Assembly: GCF_034424315.1 (NCBI RefSeq)
Contig: NZ_CP139972.1
Coordinates: forward strand, 7,510,501-7,574,500
Length of the DNA stretch: 64,000 nt
Reading direction: 5' to 3'
Source of the DNA: Chitinophaga sancti
GTDB taxonomy: Bacteria > Bacteroidota > Bacteroidia > Chitinophagales > Chitinophagaceae
Within the stretch, counting starts at the first letter, position 1. Every line of letters starts with the position of its first letter. Shown one piece after another: positions 16,609-27,038 of the stretch. The notes below the pieces were generated by a model. The model was not told where the DNA came from. It saw only the letters and a list, made by a program, of their open reading frames with translations, and did not search any database. A program made the translations under genes and the position numbers.

Positions 16609-17655
16609 ATGCAAAGGGAATTGATCGACAAATATTTCAGAAATGAATGCTCTGATGAAGAAAGGAAGCAGGTGAAGGAATATTTAATGAATAATCCCGG
16701 GGAATGGAATAGGTATGTAAACGAAGCCGACTGGGATAATTTCATAACAAATGATGAACTGGATCCCGGTTTAACTGAAAAGCTGTACACAAAAGTAAGT
16801 GAACAAACTTTTAAGAAACGCAGCAAAGGAAGGATCTATTGGATGGCGGCGGCAGCTGTAGCCGTATTGCTCGTCGGAACAGTGTGGACTTATTTAATGC
16901 TCAGCCATACCAGTTTTTCCAAAGCAGGTATCAGTGCATTCAATTCCGGCAAACTGGCTGAAACCGCCAACACTTCGGATTCTACCATGCGCCTGATCCT
17001 TGCAGACGGCTCCCTGGTAATGCTCGCTCCCCACAGCAGCATTCGCTATCATGAGCCATTTTCCAGTGGAAAGAGCAGGATCATTTACCTGGAAGGAAAA
17101 GCATCTTTCGACGTAAACAGCGACCGCAACAGACCGTTTATCGTACATGCTGACAGGTTGGTAACTACTGTACTGGGAACCTCCTTTACAATAGACGCCT
17201 TCAATGAAAACAACTTTGTAAAAGTAAAATTACACAAGGGTAAAATTCAGGTAGCACCCATTAATAACGTTCATGAAAAGTGGAATGAAAGAGAAATATT
17301 AAAACCCGGGGATGAACTGACCTATGACAAAGGAACAATGCTGGCAAGCGTAAAACGATATGTGCCGGTTGAAAAACTAGTCAAGGCAGGACCGCTTGAT
17401 ATTAAAAACATCAACATTCGGAGGCCCGATATTTATACATTTGATATCTCGCCACTCTCGGATGTATTTGATCAGCTCAGCGTTTATTACCAGGTAGATA
17501 TTTACTATTATCCTTCCGAAATACAGGACAAATATTTTTCAGGGAAGATGCGTAAATCAGATACTTTAGAAACTATTTTGAATGACATAGGATTATTGAA
17601 CCACTTAAAGATTGTAAAAGACGAGCAGCACTATATTATAAGTAAGAAAAACTAG
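16609..17655 (+). CDS. FecR-family anti-sigma factor
   Basis: This 348-residue inner-membrane protein has a cytoplasmic N-terminal segment of about 80 residues that would bind the sigma factor. A single transmembrane helix lies near residues 82-100 (WMAAAAVAVLLVGTVWTYLML). The periplasmic FecR domain follows (RLILADGSLVMLAPHSSIRYHEPF, VTTVLGTSFTIDAF), then a C-terminal DUF4974 domain (ISPLSDVFDQLSVYYQVDIYY). It transmits occupancy of an outer-membrane receptor to the ECF sigma factor. Position and order fit control of the SusC/SusD pair that follows. Confidence 0.92.
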   Translation: MQRELIDKYFRNECSDEERKQVKEYLMNNPGEWNRYVNEADWDNFITNDELDPGLTEKLYTKVSEQTFKKRSKGRIYWMAAAAVAVLLVGTVWTYLMLSHTSFSKAGISAFNSGKLAETANTSDSTMRLILADGSLVMLAPHSSIRYHEPFSSGKSRIIYLEGKASFDVNSDRNRPFIVHADRLVTTVLGTSFTIDAFNENNFVKVKLHKGKIQVAPINNVHEKWNEREILKPGDELTYDKGTMLASVKRYVPVEKLVKAGPLDIKNINIRRPDIYTFDISPLSDVFDQLSVYYQVDIYYYPSEIQDKYFSGKMRKSDTLETILNDIGLLNHLKIVKDEQHYIISKKN

Positions 17656-17743
17656 CCAAACACTAAATATGAAAACTGACAATATCGTTGATCCAATCAG
17701 CGAAGGGACTTTAATTGTCTAACTAATTTATAGCAGATACAAA

Positions 17744-20700
17744 ATGAGAAAACTAAATTCCACGTTCGCCGTGCTCTGCATGGCGGTCATGTACAGCTTT
17801 GTCCCATTATTACTGATTGCACAACCCAATCAGGGACGTTCGGACGTAACAGGCATTGTTAAAAGCGAACAAACAGGGGAAGCGCTTTGGGGTGTAAGCG
17901 TAACCGTTAAAAACGCAGCGAACAATTTTACCGCCTCCGTACAGACTGACAGTGCAGGCCTTTTTACATTTAGCAGGTTGCCTGCTGGTCCGGGTTATAC
18001 GTTTACCTTTTCATTCATTGGTTATGATCCGCAAACGCTTTCAGGGTATCATCTGAAAGGTGGTGCCGATTTCTCTCTAAGAGTAGACCTTCATTATGCA
18101 GAACAGAAAATAAATGAAGTAGTGGTGGTCGGCTATGGATCTATGCAGAAAAAAGACCTGACAGGTTCCATCAGCCAGCTTAAAACCGCGAAACTGGAAA
18201 AGGAAAGCCCTCGCTCTATCCAGGACTTATTACGCAGTGGCGTACCGGGCCTGATCATTGGCCAGAGCGCTTCTGCAAAAGGCGGAGGCGATATCCAGGT
18301 GAGAGGCCAGCGTTCCTTAAAAGCCAGCAATGATCCCCTCATCGTACTGGATGGTGTGATTTTTTTCGGAGAGCTTTCTGAAATCAATCCCCAGGATGTG
18401 GAGCACTTTGATGTATTGAAGGATGCTTCGGCAGCTGCTATTTATGGCGCTAAATCTGCAAATGGCGTCATTATCATCACCACCAAAAAAGGTGCCTCTG
18501 AAAAACCGACCATCCGTTTTGATGCCAGTACAGGTATTGCCACCTTAGGAAAATCGAGGCAGGTATATGATGCCCCCGGTTACCTGCAATACCGCTCCGA
18601 CCTTTTCAATAGTACCACCAGGTGGCAAACGCCTGCAAAATACCTGAACCCCACAAAGGAGAACCTGGACAAATACGGGATCACCCTGGATAACTGGAAG
18701 GCATATGATGCGCTCACCGGCACACCGGAAGAGATCTGGCTACTTCGTTTAGGCCTTTTCGATAAAGAGCTGGCCAACTATGCAAAAGGACGTACCTATG
18801 ACTGGTTCAAAGGTTCTTTCCAGCATGGTGTGCAGCAGAATTATAATGTGAGCTTCTCCGGCAAAAGCAAAGATGCACTCAACTATTACTTCTCCCTGGG
18901 CTACCTGAATAATGAAGGGATTATCGTAGGTGATAAATACCGTGCTTACCGGGCCAGCGTGAAATTAGACGGCAAGGTGAATAAATGGATGCACACCGGC
19001 TTAAACGTCAATTTCCAGGATCGCTCTGATGGTAACCTGGCGGTTGATTGGGAAGCCCAGATCATCCAGAACTCACCTTTCGCAAATCCTTATGATACAC
19101 TTGGCAAACTGGATGGGCAACCTATGGGTGCCAGTGTGAACCAGGGTAAGAACTCGCAGTATGATAACTTTTACAAAGAACTGGAAAAAGGATATACTGT
19201 TCTGAATACAACTTTATACCAGACGATCAAACTGCCATTCAATATTACCTACCAGCTGAACTTTTCCCCAAGAATGCAGTGGTTCTATAACAGGTATCAT
19301 GAATCACAGAATAACCCACTGTGGACTGATAACGGAAAGGTGATCAGGGAAAATACGAAGAACTTCGACTGGCAGATAGATAACATCATTACCTGGGATT
19401 ACAGGTTTGCACAAAAGCATGCATTGAAAGTGACCCTCCTGCAGAATGCAGAAGAACACAGGTCCTGGAATGAAGCCATCACGGCCACTGATTTTACGCC
19501 TACTGATGCATTAGGATTTCATAACCTGGGAGCTGCGAATCCGCTGAAGACAACCGTCAGCAGCAATGATACCCACAGCACCGGCGATGCATTGATGGCC
19601 CGTTTATTCTACGCGTACGATAATAGATATATGCTCACAGCGTCTATACGCAGGGATGGTTACTCCGCATTTGGTGCATCCAATCCCAGGGCCACCTTCC
19701 CTTCACTGGCCTTTGCCTGGAGTTTTGCGAATGAAAGCTTTTTCCACTGGACACCGATGAGCACAGGTAAACTGCGCCTGTCATGGGGGATGAATGGTAA
19801 CCGGTCTATTGGTATCTACCAGGCCTTGTCTAACCTGACAACAGGTGCAGGCAGGTATCCTTATGTAACAAGTAACGGTACCGTGTATGAATTATCCCAG
19901 CTCTATGTAGACCGCATGGCGAACTATGACCTGAAATGGGAAGCCACTTCCGCATGGAACCTGGGCCTGGATTTTGGCTTCTTTGATAATAAACTGACAG
20001 GTAATATTGAGGCGTACTATATGCCGACCACAGACCTGCTGATGGACCAGACCCTGCCGGACTTTACTGGTTTCAGCACGGTGACCACCAACCTGGGAGA
20101 AGTAGTGAACAAAGGTTTTGAACTGGGATTGACCGCGCAGACCATGAGCCGGAAGAACTTTGAATGGAATACCACCTTCGGTGTTTCTATGAACAGGAAC
20201 CAGGTAAAACATCTCTACTATACCTACGAGGATCAGCTGGATGGAAATGGCAATATTGTGGGCTCCAAAGAAATAGATGACATAAAAAACGGCTGGTTCA
20301 TCGGCCATGATATTGCTTCCATCTGGACTTACAATGTACAGGGCATCTGGCAGGAGAAAGAGCGCGAAGAAGCTGCGAAATACGGGGAGATCCCCGGTGA
20401 TGTGAAGGTGGAAGATGTAAACAGGGACGGCAAGTATACCAATGAAGACAAGCAATTCATGGGTATGACCACCCCACGCTTCCGCTTTACCCTGCGGAAT
20501 GATTTCAACCTGTTCCGGAACATCGATTTCTCCTTTAATATCTATTCTAACTGGGGGCATAAGGCAACTTCCAACGACTACCTCAATAACGCAGGTGCAC
20601 AAACGGACAGGCAGAATACCTATGTGAGGAAATACTGGACACCGGAAAACCCTTCCAATACATATGCAAGACTGAATTCTGCCAATGTGCAGAACATCTC

Positions 20701-20923
20701 ACCGGTGCGCGTGATCGATAAGTCATATATCCGACTGGACAACGTATCCATCTCTTACACCCTTCCGGCCCGTTTAATCAGGAGAATAGATATGGCGCAG
20801 CTGAAAGTATATGCAGCAGTACGTAACGTGGCTGTATGGGCTAAAAACTGGGAATACTGGGATCCTGAAACCACCTCACTGATGCCCAGGTATTATACAA
20901 TAGGTGCCACTGCCTCATTTTAA
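17744..20923 (+). CDS. SusC/RagA-family TonB-linked outer-membrane protein
   Basis: This 1059-residue receptor has a signal peptide ending near residue 27 (LLLIAQPNQG), a carboxypeptidase-regulatory-like domain (VTGIVKSEQTGEALWGVSVTVKN), a TonB box-like VVVVGYGSMQKKDLTGSIS, a plug (LDGVIFFGELSEINPQDVEHFDVLKDASAAAIYG) and a long beta-barrel ending in aromatic TASF. It imports a nutrient or chelate across the outer membrane with SusD as its lid. There is no N-terminal STN signalling domain, although the gene follows a sigma/FecR pair. No glycoside hydrolase lies nearby, so the substrate may not be a glycan. Confidence 0.94.
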   Translation: MRKLNSTFAVLCMAVMYSFVPLLLIAQPNQGRSDVTGIVKSEQTGEALWGVSVTVKNAANNFTASVQTDSAGLFTFSRLPAGPGYTFTFSFIGYDPQTLSGYHLKGGADFSLRVDLHYAEQKINEVVVVGYGSMQKKDLTGSISQLKTAKLEKESPRSIQDLLRSGVPGLIIGQSASAKGGGDIQVRGQRSLKASNDPLIVLDGVIFFGELSEINPQDVEHFDVLKDASAAAIYGAKSANGVIIITTKKGASEKPTIRFDASTGIATLGKSRQVYDAPGYLQYRSDLFNSTTRWQTPAKYLNPTKENLDKYGITLDNWKAYDALTGTPEEIWLLRLGLFDKELANYAKGRTYDWFKGSFQHGVQQNYNVSFSGKSKDALNYYFSLGYLNNEGIIVGDKYRAYRASVKLDGKVNKWMHTGLNVNFQDRSDGNLAVDWEAQIIQNSPFANPYDTLGKLDGQPMGASVNQGKNSQYDNFYKELEKGYTVLNTTLYQTIKLPFNITYQLNFSPRMQWFYNRYHESQNNPLWTDNGKVIRENTKNFDWQIDNIITWDYRFAQKHALKVTLLQNAEEHRSWNEAITATDFTPTDALGFHNLGAANPLKTTVSSNDTHSTGDALMARLFYAYDNRYMLTASIRRDGYSAFGASNPRATFPSLAFAWSFANESFFHWTPMSTGKLRLSWGMNGNRSIGIYQALSNLTTGAGRYPYVTSNGTVYELSQLYVDRMANYDLKWEATSAWNLGLDFGFFDNKLTGNIEAYYMPTTDLLMDQTLPDFTGFSTVTTNLGEVVNKGFELGLTAQTMSRKNFEWNTTFGVSMNRNQVKHLYYTYEDQLDGNGNIVGSKEIDDIKNGWFIGHDIASIWTYNVQGIWQEKEREEAAKYGEIPGDVKVEDVNRDGKYTNEDKQFMGMTTPRFRFTLRNDFNLFRNIDFSFNIYSNWGHKATSNDYLNNAGAQTDRQNTYVRKYWTPENPSNTYARLNSANVQNISPVRVIDKSYIRLDNVSISYTLPARLIRRIDMAQLKVYAAVRNVAVWAKNWEYWDPETTSLMPRYYTIGATASF

Positions 20924-20942
20924 TGTTTCAAACTGAACTGAT

Positions 20943-22832
20943 ATGAAAATCTTTATAACAACTATTCTGCTGGCATTGATGATCTTCGTGCCCACCAGCT
21001 GTAAGAAAGAGTTCCTCAATCCTGATCCGCTTTCGTTCTATGAGCCGAGTATTACTTTTACTACCAAAGAAGGTTTGCAGGCAGCGATCAGCAGTTGTAA
21101 CAGAAACCTGACCTACGTGTGGACAGGAGAAGGATGTCCCCTACTGACAGACTTACTTTTTTCAGATATTGCAATCGATGGCACAACTGATAAGTCAGGC
21201 CCCGCGCAGGATCTGAATGCCATGATCACCCCCACATCCAACAATAATGACATCAACACAAACAAGATTAACTGGTTCTGGTTCGAGGGGTATAAAGGCG
21301 TGAAATATGCCAATACCATTATCTCTAACCTGCCCCGGGTGAAAGGCCTGGACACCACCTTGCGCGATCAGATGATGGGAATGGCCTACTTCCATCGCAC
21401 TTTCAGGTATCTGTGGCTGATCTTTGATTTTGGAGATATTCCGTTTCTGACAAAGGAGATCACGACAACCAAATTCAATTTCCGTTCTACCAAAAGAAAT
21501 GTGATCCTGCAACAGCTGGTAGCTGATATGGAATTTGCCGTGGCGCATGTTCCTGCTACGGCAGATTATGGCATGGTGACGAAAGGTGCCTGCCAGCAAT
21601 TGCTGATCAAATGTTACCTGGCGAACAATGAGTTTGATAAAGCGATCGATGTGGCAAATCAACTGATCAATACAGAAGGTTATTCACTAATGACAGCACC
21701 TTTTGGCACATTCGTGAACCCCATGCCTGCTGTACATAATATTACCAGGAATGTGATCTGGGATCTGCATCGTGGGGTGAATAAATCCATTGCTGCGAAC
21801 AGGGAGACCATCTTCAATATCATCAGCCGGGAAGAGCTGATCAACAGCCGGCAGGATATGTTCACCATGAGAAATGCCGTTCCTTTCTATTCCGGTTCAG
21901 GTAATCAGCTGATCAGTACCCCTTCCGGAAAACCCGGATTGAGTGCCAGTTATACCGCTACAAAAGATAAAATAGACCTGCGTAAAACATATGGCAGGGG
22001 GATTGCCAAAACAAGACCTACCTGGTATAGCCGTTTCACCATTTGGACAGATACCAGTGATCTGCGACATAGCAGAAGTACGGGCAACTGGATGAATATG
22101 GAAGATATGGTGTACAACAATCCTAACTTATTGAGCAGCGGAGATGCCTGGTATGGCAAGCATGTACAGTTATACAACGATGCCGGTAAGCTGCTGGTGA
22201 CCGATACGGTAAGAACTTATTTTGACTGGCCGCACTATAAACTATGGGTAGAGACACCAAGGAATGAAACAATTGATAACTACAATGGTGGCGCCAGTGA
22301 CTGGTATATTTATCGCCTGGCAGAAACTTATTTGCTGCGTGCAGAAGCCTATTTCTGGAAAGGGAACCTGGCAGCCGCAGCGGAAGATGTGAATGTGGTT
22401 CGTCGTCGTGCACATTGCACACAGCTGTATAGTGCGGGAGACATGAACATGGGTGTCATACTTGATGAAAGGGCCCGCGAGTTGTATTATGAAGAGATGC
22501 GGCATGTGGAGTTAAGCCGCATCTCCTACATCTTTGCCCGCACACATCAATCTGATGAATTTGGAAAAACGTATACAGAAGAGAATCTTTCTACCAGCAG
22601 TTACTGGTTTGAAAGATTGACGAAGTATAATAATTTTTATAATAAGGGCGTGAAGACGACTTATGGTACACTGTTTACTGCCAGCCCCTACCACCTATTG
22701 TGGCCGGTGCCGCAGTCAGATATTGATGCAAACAGGGAGGGCCGCCTAAACCAGAATTATGGTTATTCAGGATATGAGAAGAATGAGCCACCGATAGATA
22801 ACCTGGAAGATGCTATAAAAGCACAGGAGTAG
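20943..22832 (+). CDS. SusD/RagB-family surface lipoprotein
   Basis: This 629-residue partner of the preceding SusC starts with a lipoprotein signal (FVPTSCKKEFLNPDP; lipid-bearing cysteine at residue 20). The C-terminal half holds TPR-like helices and the family signature (YRLAETYLLRAEAYFWKGNLAAAAEDVNVVRRRAH, then LDERARELYYEEMRHVELSR). It binds substrate at the cell surface and closes over the SusC barrel. It lies 19 bases after susC and is followed by a strong terminator, which ends the sigma-FecR-SusC-SusD unit. Confidence 0.94.
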   Translation: MKIFITTILLALMIFVPTSCKKEFLNPDPLSFYEPSITFTTKEGLQAAISSCNRNLTYVWTGEGCPLLTDLLFSDIAIDGTTDKSGPAQDLNAMITPTSNNNDINTNKINWFWFEGYKGVKYANTIISNLPRVKGLDTTLRDQMMGMAYFHRTFRYLWLIFDFGDIPFLTKEITTTKFNFRSTKRNVILQQLVADMEFAVAHVPATADYGMVTKGACQQLLIKCYLANNEFDKAIDVANQLINTEGYSLMTAPFGTFVNPMPAVHNITRNVIWDLHRGVNKSIAANRETIFNIISREELINSRQDMFTMRNAVPFYSGSGNQLISTPSGKPGLSASYTATKDKIDLRKTYGRGIAKTRPTWYSRFTIWTDTSDLRHSRSTGNWMNMEDMVYNNPNLLSSGDAWYGKHVQLYNDAGKLLVTDTVRTYFDWPHYKLWVETPRNETIDNYNGGASDWYIYRLAETYLLRAEAYFWKGNLAAAAEDVNVVRRRAHCTQLYSAGDMNMGVILDERARELYYEEMRHVELSRISYIFARTHQSDEFGKTYTEENLSTSSYWFERLTKYNNFYNKGVKTTYGTLFTASPYHLLWPVPQSDIDANREGRLNQNYGYSGYEKNEPPIDNLEDAIKAQE

Positions 22833-22847
22833 CAAATGTTCACGCAG

Positions 22848-22880
22848 AGGGATGTCTCAAACTATGGGACATCCCTTTTT
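22848..22880 (+). terminator. Terminator after the SusD gene
   Basis: A 9-base stem, AGGGATGTC with GACATCCCT, encloses an 11-base loop and is followed by TTTT. It lies 15 bases after the susD stop and separates the SusC/D unit from the two-component genes. Confidence 0.85.
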
Positions 22881-22995
22881 ATGCTGGTACCATGGGTACC
22901 AGGCCCCAAACTTCTACAAATCACCTGCCTTCATCTCAATTTTTTTGAGAAGAAAGAAACATACCTTTGGTTTGGGTATTATTTTCAAACCAATT

Positions 22996-24021
22996 ATGAA
23001 AGTCAAGCGTTTTATCATCTCTACACATATCCTGGTCTGGATCTTACTATTGGTAATCCCCTATGTATCGACAGACCAGGTCTTTAATGCCTTAGACCCT
23101 ACCTCGGACAGCAAGTACCTTTTACTCTGCCTGGTTTTAAGTGCTGTATTGCTCAGCATCTTTTATTTTAACTACCTCTTCCTCATCCCCAGGTTCCTGC
23201 TCGCAAAGAAATACTGGTTATACTTTTCTTTTTTATTACTGGCAGTCGCAAGCGTAGTCTTTTTATCCGGTACTGTATTTTATTTTTCTGATTTCAATCC
23301 TGATACTTTTCCGGCAACCAACCCGATCATCGAAAAGATCATCCCGGTTATTATCGTGAACGCACTCCTGTTATGGCTCCTCTCTATTATCTCCTCCATA
23401 TTATGGACCATCTATAACAGGCTGAAGCAAAGCGAAAGCGAAAAACTCTCCGCCCAGATCGCATCGCTCAAATCACAGATCAATCCTCATTTTCTATTTA
23501 ATACTTTGAATAACATTTATGCGATAGCGATAGATACCTCTCCGCGTGCAGCCGATATGGTGGATAAACTTGCGGAGATGATGCGCTACACAATGAGAGA
23601 TACCCAACAGGATTTTGTATTGCTGGAAGATGAGGTAAATTACATCAGCAATTACATCGAACTGCAAAAGCTCCGGTTAGACAGAACTGTGAAACTGGAA
23701 TACACGATCCAGGAAGATATTCCTGTATTGCGTATTGCGCCCATGCTGCTGGTACCCTTTATAGAAAATGCCTTTAAACATGGTGTAAATTCAGAACAGA
23801 AAAGCCGTATCAGGATAGAAATTACTACCAATAATGGAGAGCTGCAGCTCAGCGTGGCGAATAATAAGGTGAACATACAGCGGGAAATAGCTGAACGAAG
23901 TGGCCTGGGTATAGAGAATACCAAACACCGCCTTAACCTGATTTATCCAGCCAAACATTTACTGGTGATCAATGATACGGGAAAAGAATTTTTAGTTTCT
24001 TTGCATATCAATTTACAATGA
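22996..24021 (+). CDS. LytS-like sensor histidine kinase
   Basis: I start at ATG 22996 (MKVKRFIISTHILVW), where the first membrane helix begins; upstream frame is not family-like. The 341-residue protein has four hydrophobic segments in its first ~150 residues. The His_kinase domain follows, with its phospho-acceptor in QINPHFLFNTLNNIYAIA and the ATP-binding elements LVPFIENAFKHG and GLGIENTKHRL. Such kinases pair with LytTR regulators. The stop overlaps the regulator gene start by four bases (ATGA). Confidence 0.9.
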   Translation: MKVKRFIISTHILVWILLLVIPYVSTDQVFNALDPTSDSKYLLLCLVLSAVLLSIFYFNYLFLIPRFLLAKKYWLYFSFLLLAVASVVFLSGTVFYFSDFNPDTFPATNPIIEKIIPVIIVNALLLWLLSIISSILWTIYNRLKQSESEKLSAQIASLKSQINPHFLFNTLNNIYAIAIDTSPRAADMVDKLAEMMRYTMRDTQQDFVLLEDEVNYISNYIELQKLRLDRTVKLEYTIQEDIPVLRIAPMLLVPFIENAFKHGVNSEQKSRIRIEITTNNGELQLSVANNKVNIQREIAERSGLGIENTKHRLNLIYPAKHLLVINDTGKEFLVSLHINLQ

Positions 24022-24701
24022 TCAACGCAATTGCCATAGACGATGAACCCTTAGCACTAACCGTGATAGCATCGCTATGCGCTAAAAGTGAGATGATCCA
24101 TTTACAAAAAACCTTTACCCAACCCAGCGAAGCACTCCGGCATTTAAGGAAATTTCCCGCAGACCTCATTTTCTGTGATATCCAGATGCCGGCAATGACA
24201 GGCATTAATTTAGTCCGTTCCCTGCAGCAGGATACTATGGTGATCTTCACGACTGCATTCAGCGAATACGCCGTAGTGAGTTATGAACTAAACGCCATTG
24301 ACTATTTACTGAAACCCATCAATCAAAAACGTTTTACACAGGCCATTAACAAAGCACAGGAGTATTTTGAATACCTGCATAAGAAAGATGATACCAGCAT
24401 TTTTGTGCGTGCCGATTTTAGCCTGGTAAAGATCCCTGTTGCAGATATCCTGTACATCGAAGGGCTGGCCGATTATCTCAAAATACACATCAAAGACCGC
24501 AAACCCATTGTAGCCCGCATGCCAATGAAAGACATGATGGAGAAGTTGCAGTCAGCCGATTTTATCCGCGTACATCGCAGTTATATCCTGCCTTTCAGCA
24601 GGATCGGGGCGGTGAGAGGTACCACCATTATTATTGGTGATAGAGAATTCCCTATTGGCAAGACCTATGTAGCCGAATTTTTTGCCCGTTATTCACATTA
24701 A
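24018..24701 (+). CDS. LytTR-family response regulator
   Basis: This 227-residue protein has a receiver domain (AIDDEP acidic pair, phospho-acceptor Asp54 in FCDIQMPAM, Lys99 in YLLKP) and a LytTR DNA-binding domain (ILYIEGLADYLKIHI, FIRVHRSYILPFSRI). It is the partner of the overlapping LytS-like kinase. The TonB receptor and DUF4249 genes start 100 bases downstream and are plausible targets. Confidence 0.93.
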   Translation: MINAIAIDDEPLALTVIASLCAKSEMIHLQKTFTQPSEALRHLRKFPADLIFCDIQMPAMTGINLVRSLQQDTMVIFTTAFSEYAVVSYELNAIDYLLKPINQKRFTQAINKAQEYFEYLHKKDDTSIFVRADFSLVKIPVADILYIEGLADYLKIHIKDRKPIVARMPMKDMMEKLQSADFIRVHRSYILPFSRIGAVRGTTIIIGDREFPIGKTYVAEFFARYSH

Positions 24702-24802
24702 GGAATTGCCTTCTTCGCATATTCTTCTCCCTTCTTCTCAGAAATTTTTAAAGGCTCTTTTTTGATTTCACATTTGCATAGTAATTATCCTAATCCATTA
24801 CT

Positions 24803-27034
24803 ATGTACAATAAAACCATCGCAATAAGCCTGTTTTTTCTATGCAGCAGCACCTTATTGCTGGCACAATCAAAGTTCACTGTCAGCGGAACAGTGAAACA
24901 ACAATCATCAGGCGAATCACTCATCGGCGTTAACGTTGTGGTAGCGGAGAAACCTACCCTGGGTGTGACGACGAATGAATATGGTTTCTTTTCCATTTCA
25001 TTACCTAAGGGGCATTACACTTTTCGCTTCTCATATGTAGGGTACAGGCAGGAATTAGTGCCGGTAAACCTGGATAAAGATGTAAGGCTGAACCTGAATA
25101 TGAACGATGAAAGCAAATTGCAGGAAGTCGTCGTAAAGGCCAGGAAAGAGAATGATAATCTTACGACTGCCACCATGGGTACAGAAGTCTTAAACATCAA
25201 AGATGCAGCAAAGCTCCCGGTCGTATTTGGGGAGAAAGACCTGGTGAAAACCATTCAGCTGATGCCGGGAGTAAAATCAAATGGAGAGGGGAGTAACGGC
25301 TTTTCAGTAAGGGGAGGAGCTACAGACCAGAACCTGATCCTGCTGGACGAAGCACCGGTATACAATGCCTCTCACCTGTTGGGCATCTTCAGCACTTTCA
25401 ATAGCGATGCCATCAAAGATGCCACGATCATAAAAGGGAATAACCCTGCGCAGTTTGGAGGTCGCCTTTCCTCCGTACTGGATGTGAAAATGAAGGAAGG
25501 GAACAACAAGGATTATCACGTGAGTGGCGGCCTGGGCCTGATCAGTAGCCGGCTGACGATAGAAGGTCCTGTGCAGAAAGATAAATCCTCATTCATCATA
25601 TCCGGAAGACGTACCTATGCGGATCTCTTTGCTAAGATCTCTCCTGATTTTAAAGATATACAGCTGTATTTCTACGATCTGAATGTAAAGGCGAACCTGG
25701 CTGTCAATGACAGGAATAAACTTTATTTCTCCGGCTATTTTGGGAAGGATGTCCTGGGCGTATCTAAAACCTTTGGTAGTAAATGGGGCAATGCCACTGG
25801 TACACTCAGGTGGAACAGTGTGCTGAGTAGCAAACTCTTTTCCAATACGTCTTTTATCTATAGCAATTATGATTTTAATGTTAGTTTCAAAAGCGATAAC
25901 AGTGAAACGAATTTCAATTCCAATATCAAGGATCTGAACCTGAAACAGGATTTTACCCTGTATGCGAATGCAAGGAATACCATGCGCTTTGGATTTAATG
26001 TAATACACCATACCATCGCTCCTACTACTGCGGGAGGAACGGATATCATAACAGGCAAAAAGAGCCGTAAAGGATTGGAGAATGCCTTATACCTGAGCAA
26101 TTCATACAAGGCATCAGATAAGTTTGTCATCGACTATGGTTTGCGTTTTTCCTTCTATCATCTCCTGGATGCAGACACTGCCAAGACTTATGCAAACCTG
26201 GAACCACGCTTGTCAATGAACTACCGGCTAAGCAATACGGCCAGTATAAAAATGGGATATGCCCGCAATACACAGAACCTTCACCTGATGAGTAATTCCA
26301 CCGGTGGTAGTCCTACCGATCAATGGATTGGCAACAGTCGTATCATACAACCGGAAGTAGCGGATCAGGTGAGCCTGGGATTCAGTAAGAACCTGAAAAA
26401 TAATGCCTATGAACTAAGTACAGAGGTCTATTATAAAACCATGCAGCACCAGATAGATTATAAGGATGGGGTAGACCTGAATACGGTGGCTGATGTGGAA
26501 AAAGTGTTGCTTTTTGGAAAGGGCCGGGCTTACGGACTGGAGATCTTATTGAAGAAGAAGAAAGGTTTATTGACAGGATGGATTGGTTACACATTATCTA
26601 AAACAGAGCGGAAGATTGATGGTATCAATGATAATAGCTGGTACAATGCAAAGCAGGACCGCACACATGATCTGTCAGTAGTAGGTATTTACACCCTTTC
26701 TCCACGCTGGACGGTCTCTGGTACCTTTATCTATACGACAGGTAATGCTGTTACTTTTCCAACGGGTAAGTATGTGCTGAATGATATGGTTATTTACCAG
26801 TATGGTAGTCGTAATGCAGACAGGATGCCGGCTACACACCGGCTGGATATCAGTTTCACTTACGAGAGAACAAAGCATAGCTCATGGAGTTTTGGATTGT
26901 ATAATGTGTATGGTCGCAGGAATCCGTATAGTATCACTTTTAAAGAAAACAAGGATAACCCGAAAAAGATCGATGCGGTGCAAACATCTCTTTTCCAGTG
27001 GATCCCGAGTGTAACTTATAATTTCAACTTTTAA
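24803..27034 (+). CDS. TonB-dependent receptor with carboxypeptidase-like N-domain
   Basis: This 743-residue outer-membrane protein has a signal peptide (LLLAQSKF), a carboxypeptidase-regulatory-like domain (SGTVKQQSSGESLIGVNVVVAEK), a plug (VKTIQLMPGVKSNGEGSNGFSVRGGATDQNLILLDEAPVYN) and a beta-barrel ending in an aromatic residue (TYNFNF). It is of the FecA-like size rather than SusC-like and is partnered with a DUF4249 lipoprotein 4 bases downstream, a combination seen repeatedly in Bacteroidota. The transported compound is unknown. Confidence 0.92.
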   Translation: MYNKTIAISLFFLCSSTLLLAQSKFTVSGTVKQQSSGESLIGVNVVVAEKPTLGVTTNEYGFFSISLPKGHYTFRFSYVGYRQELVPVNLDKDVRLNLNMNDESKLQEVVVKARKENDNLTTATMGTEVLNIKDAAKLPVVFGEKDLVKTIQLMPGVKSNGEGSNGFSVRGGATDQNLILLDEAPVYNASHLLGIFSTFNSDAIKDATIIKGNNPAQFGGRLSSVLDVKMKEGNNKDYHVSGGLGLISSRLTIEGPVQKDKSSFIISGRRTYADLFAKISPDFKDIQLYFYDLNVKANLAVNDRNKLYFSGYFGKDVLGVSKTFGSKWGNATGTLRWNSVLSSKLFSNTSFIYSNYDFNVSFKSDNSETNFNSNIKDLNLKQDFTLYANARNTMRFGFNVIHHTIAPTTAGGTDIITGKKSRKGLENALYLSNSYKASDKFVIDYGLRFSFYHLLDADTAKTYANLEPRLSMNYRLSNTASIKMGYARNTQNLHLMSNSTGGSPTDQWIGNSRIIQPEVADQVSLGFSKNLKNNAYELSTEVYYKTMQHQIDYKDGVDLNTVADVEKVLLFGKGRAYGLEILLKKKKGLLTGWIGYTLSKTERKIDGINDNSWYNAKQDRTHDLSVVGIYTLSPRWTVSGTFIYTTGNAVTFPTGKYVLNDMVIYQYGSRNADRMPATHRLDISFTYERTKHSSWSFGLYNVYGRRNPYSITFKENKDNPKKIDAVQTSLFQWIPSVTYNFNF

Positions 27035-27038
27035 GAGA

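Noticed and set aside
19892..20602. A 236-codon minus-strand frame inside the SusC gene
   Set aside because: The SusC barrel on the plus strand is unambiguous; the antisense translation shows no family features.
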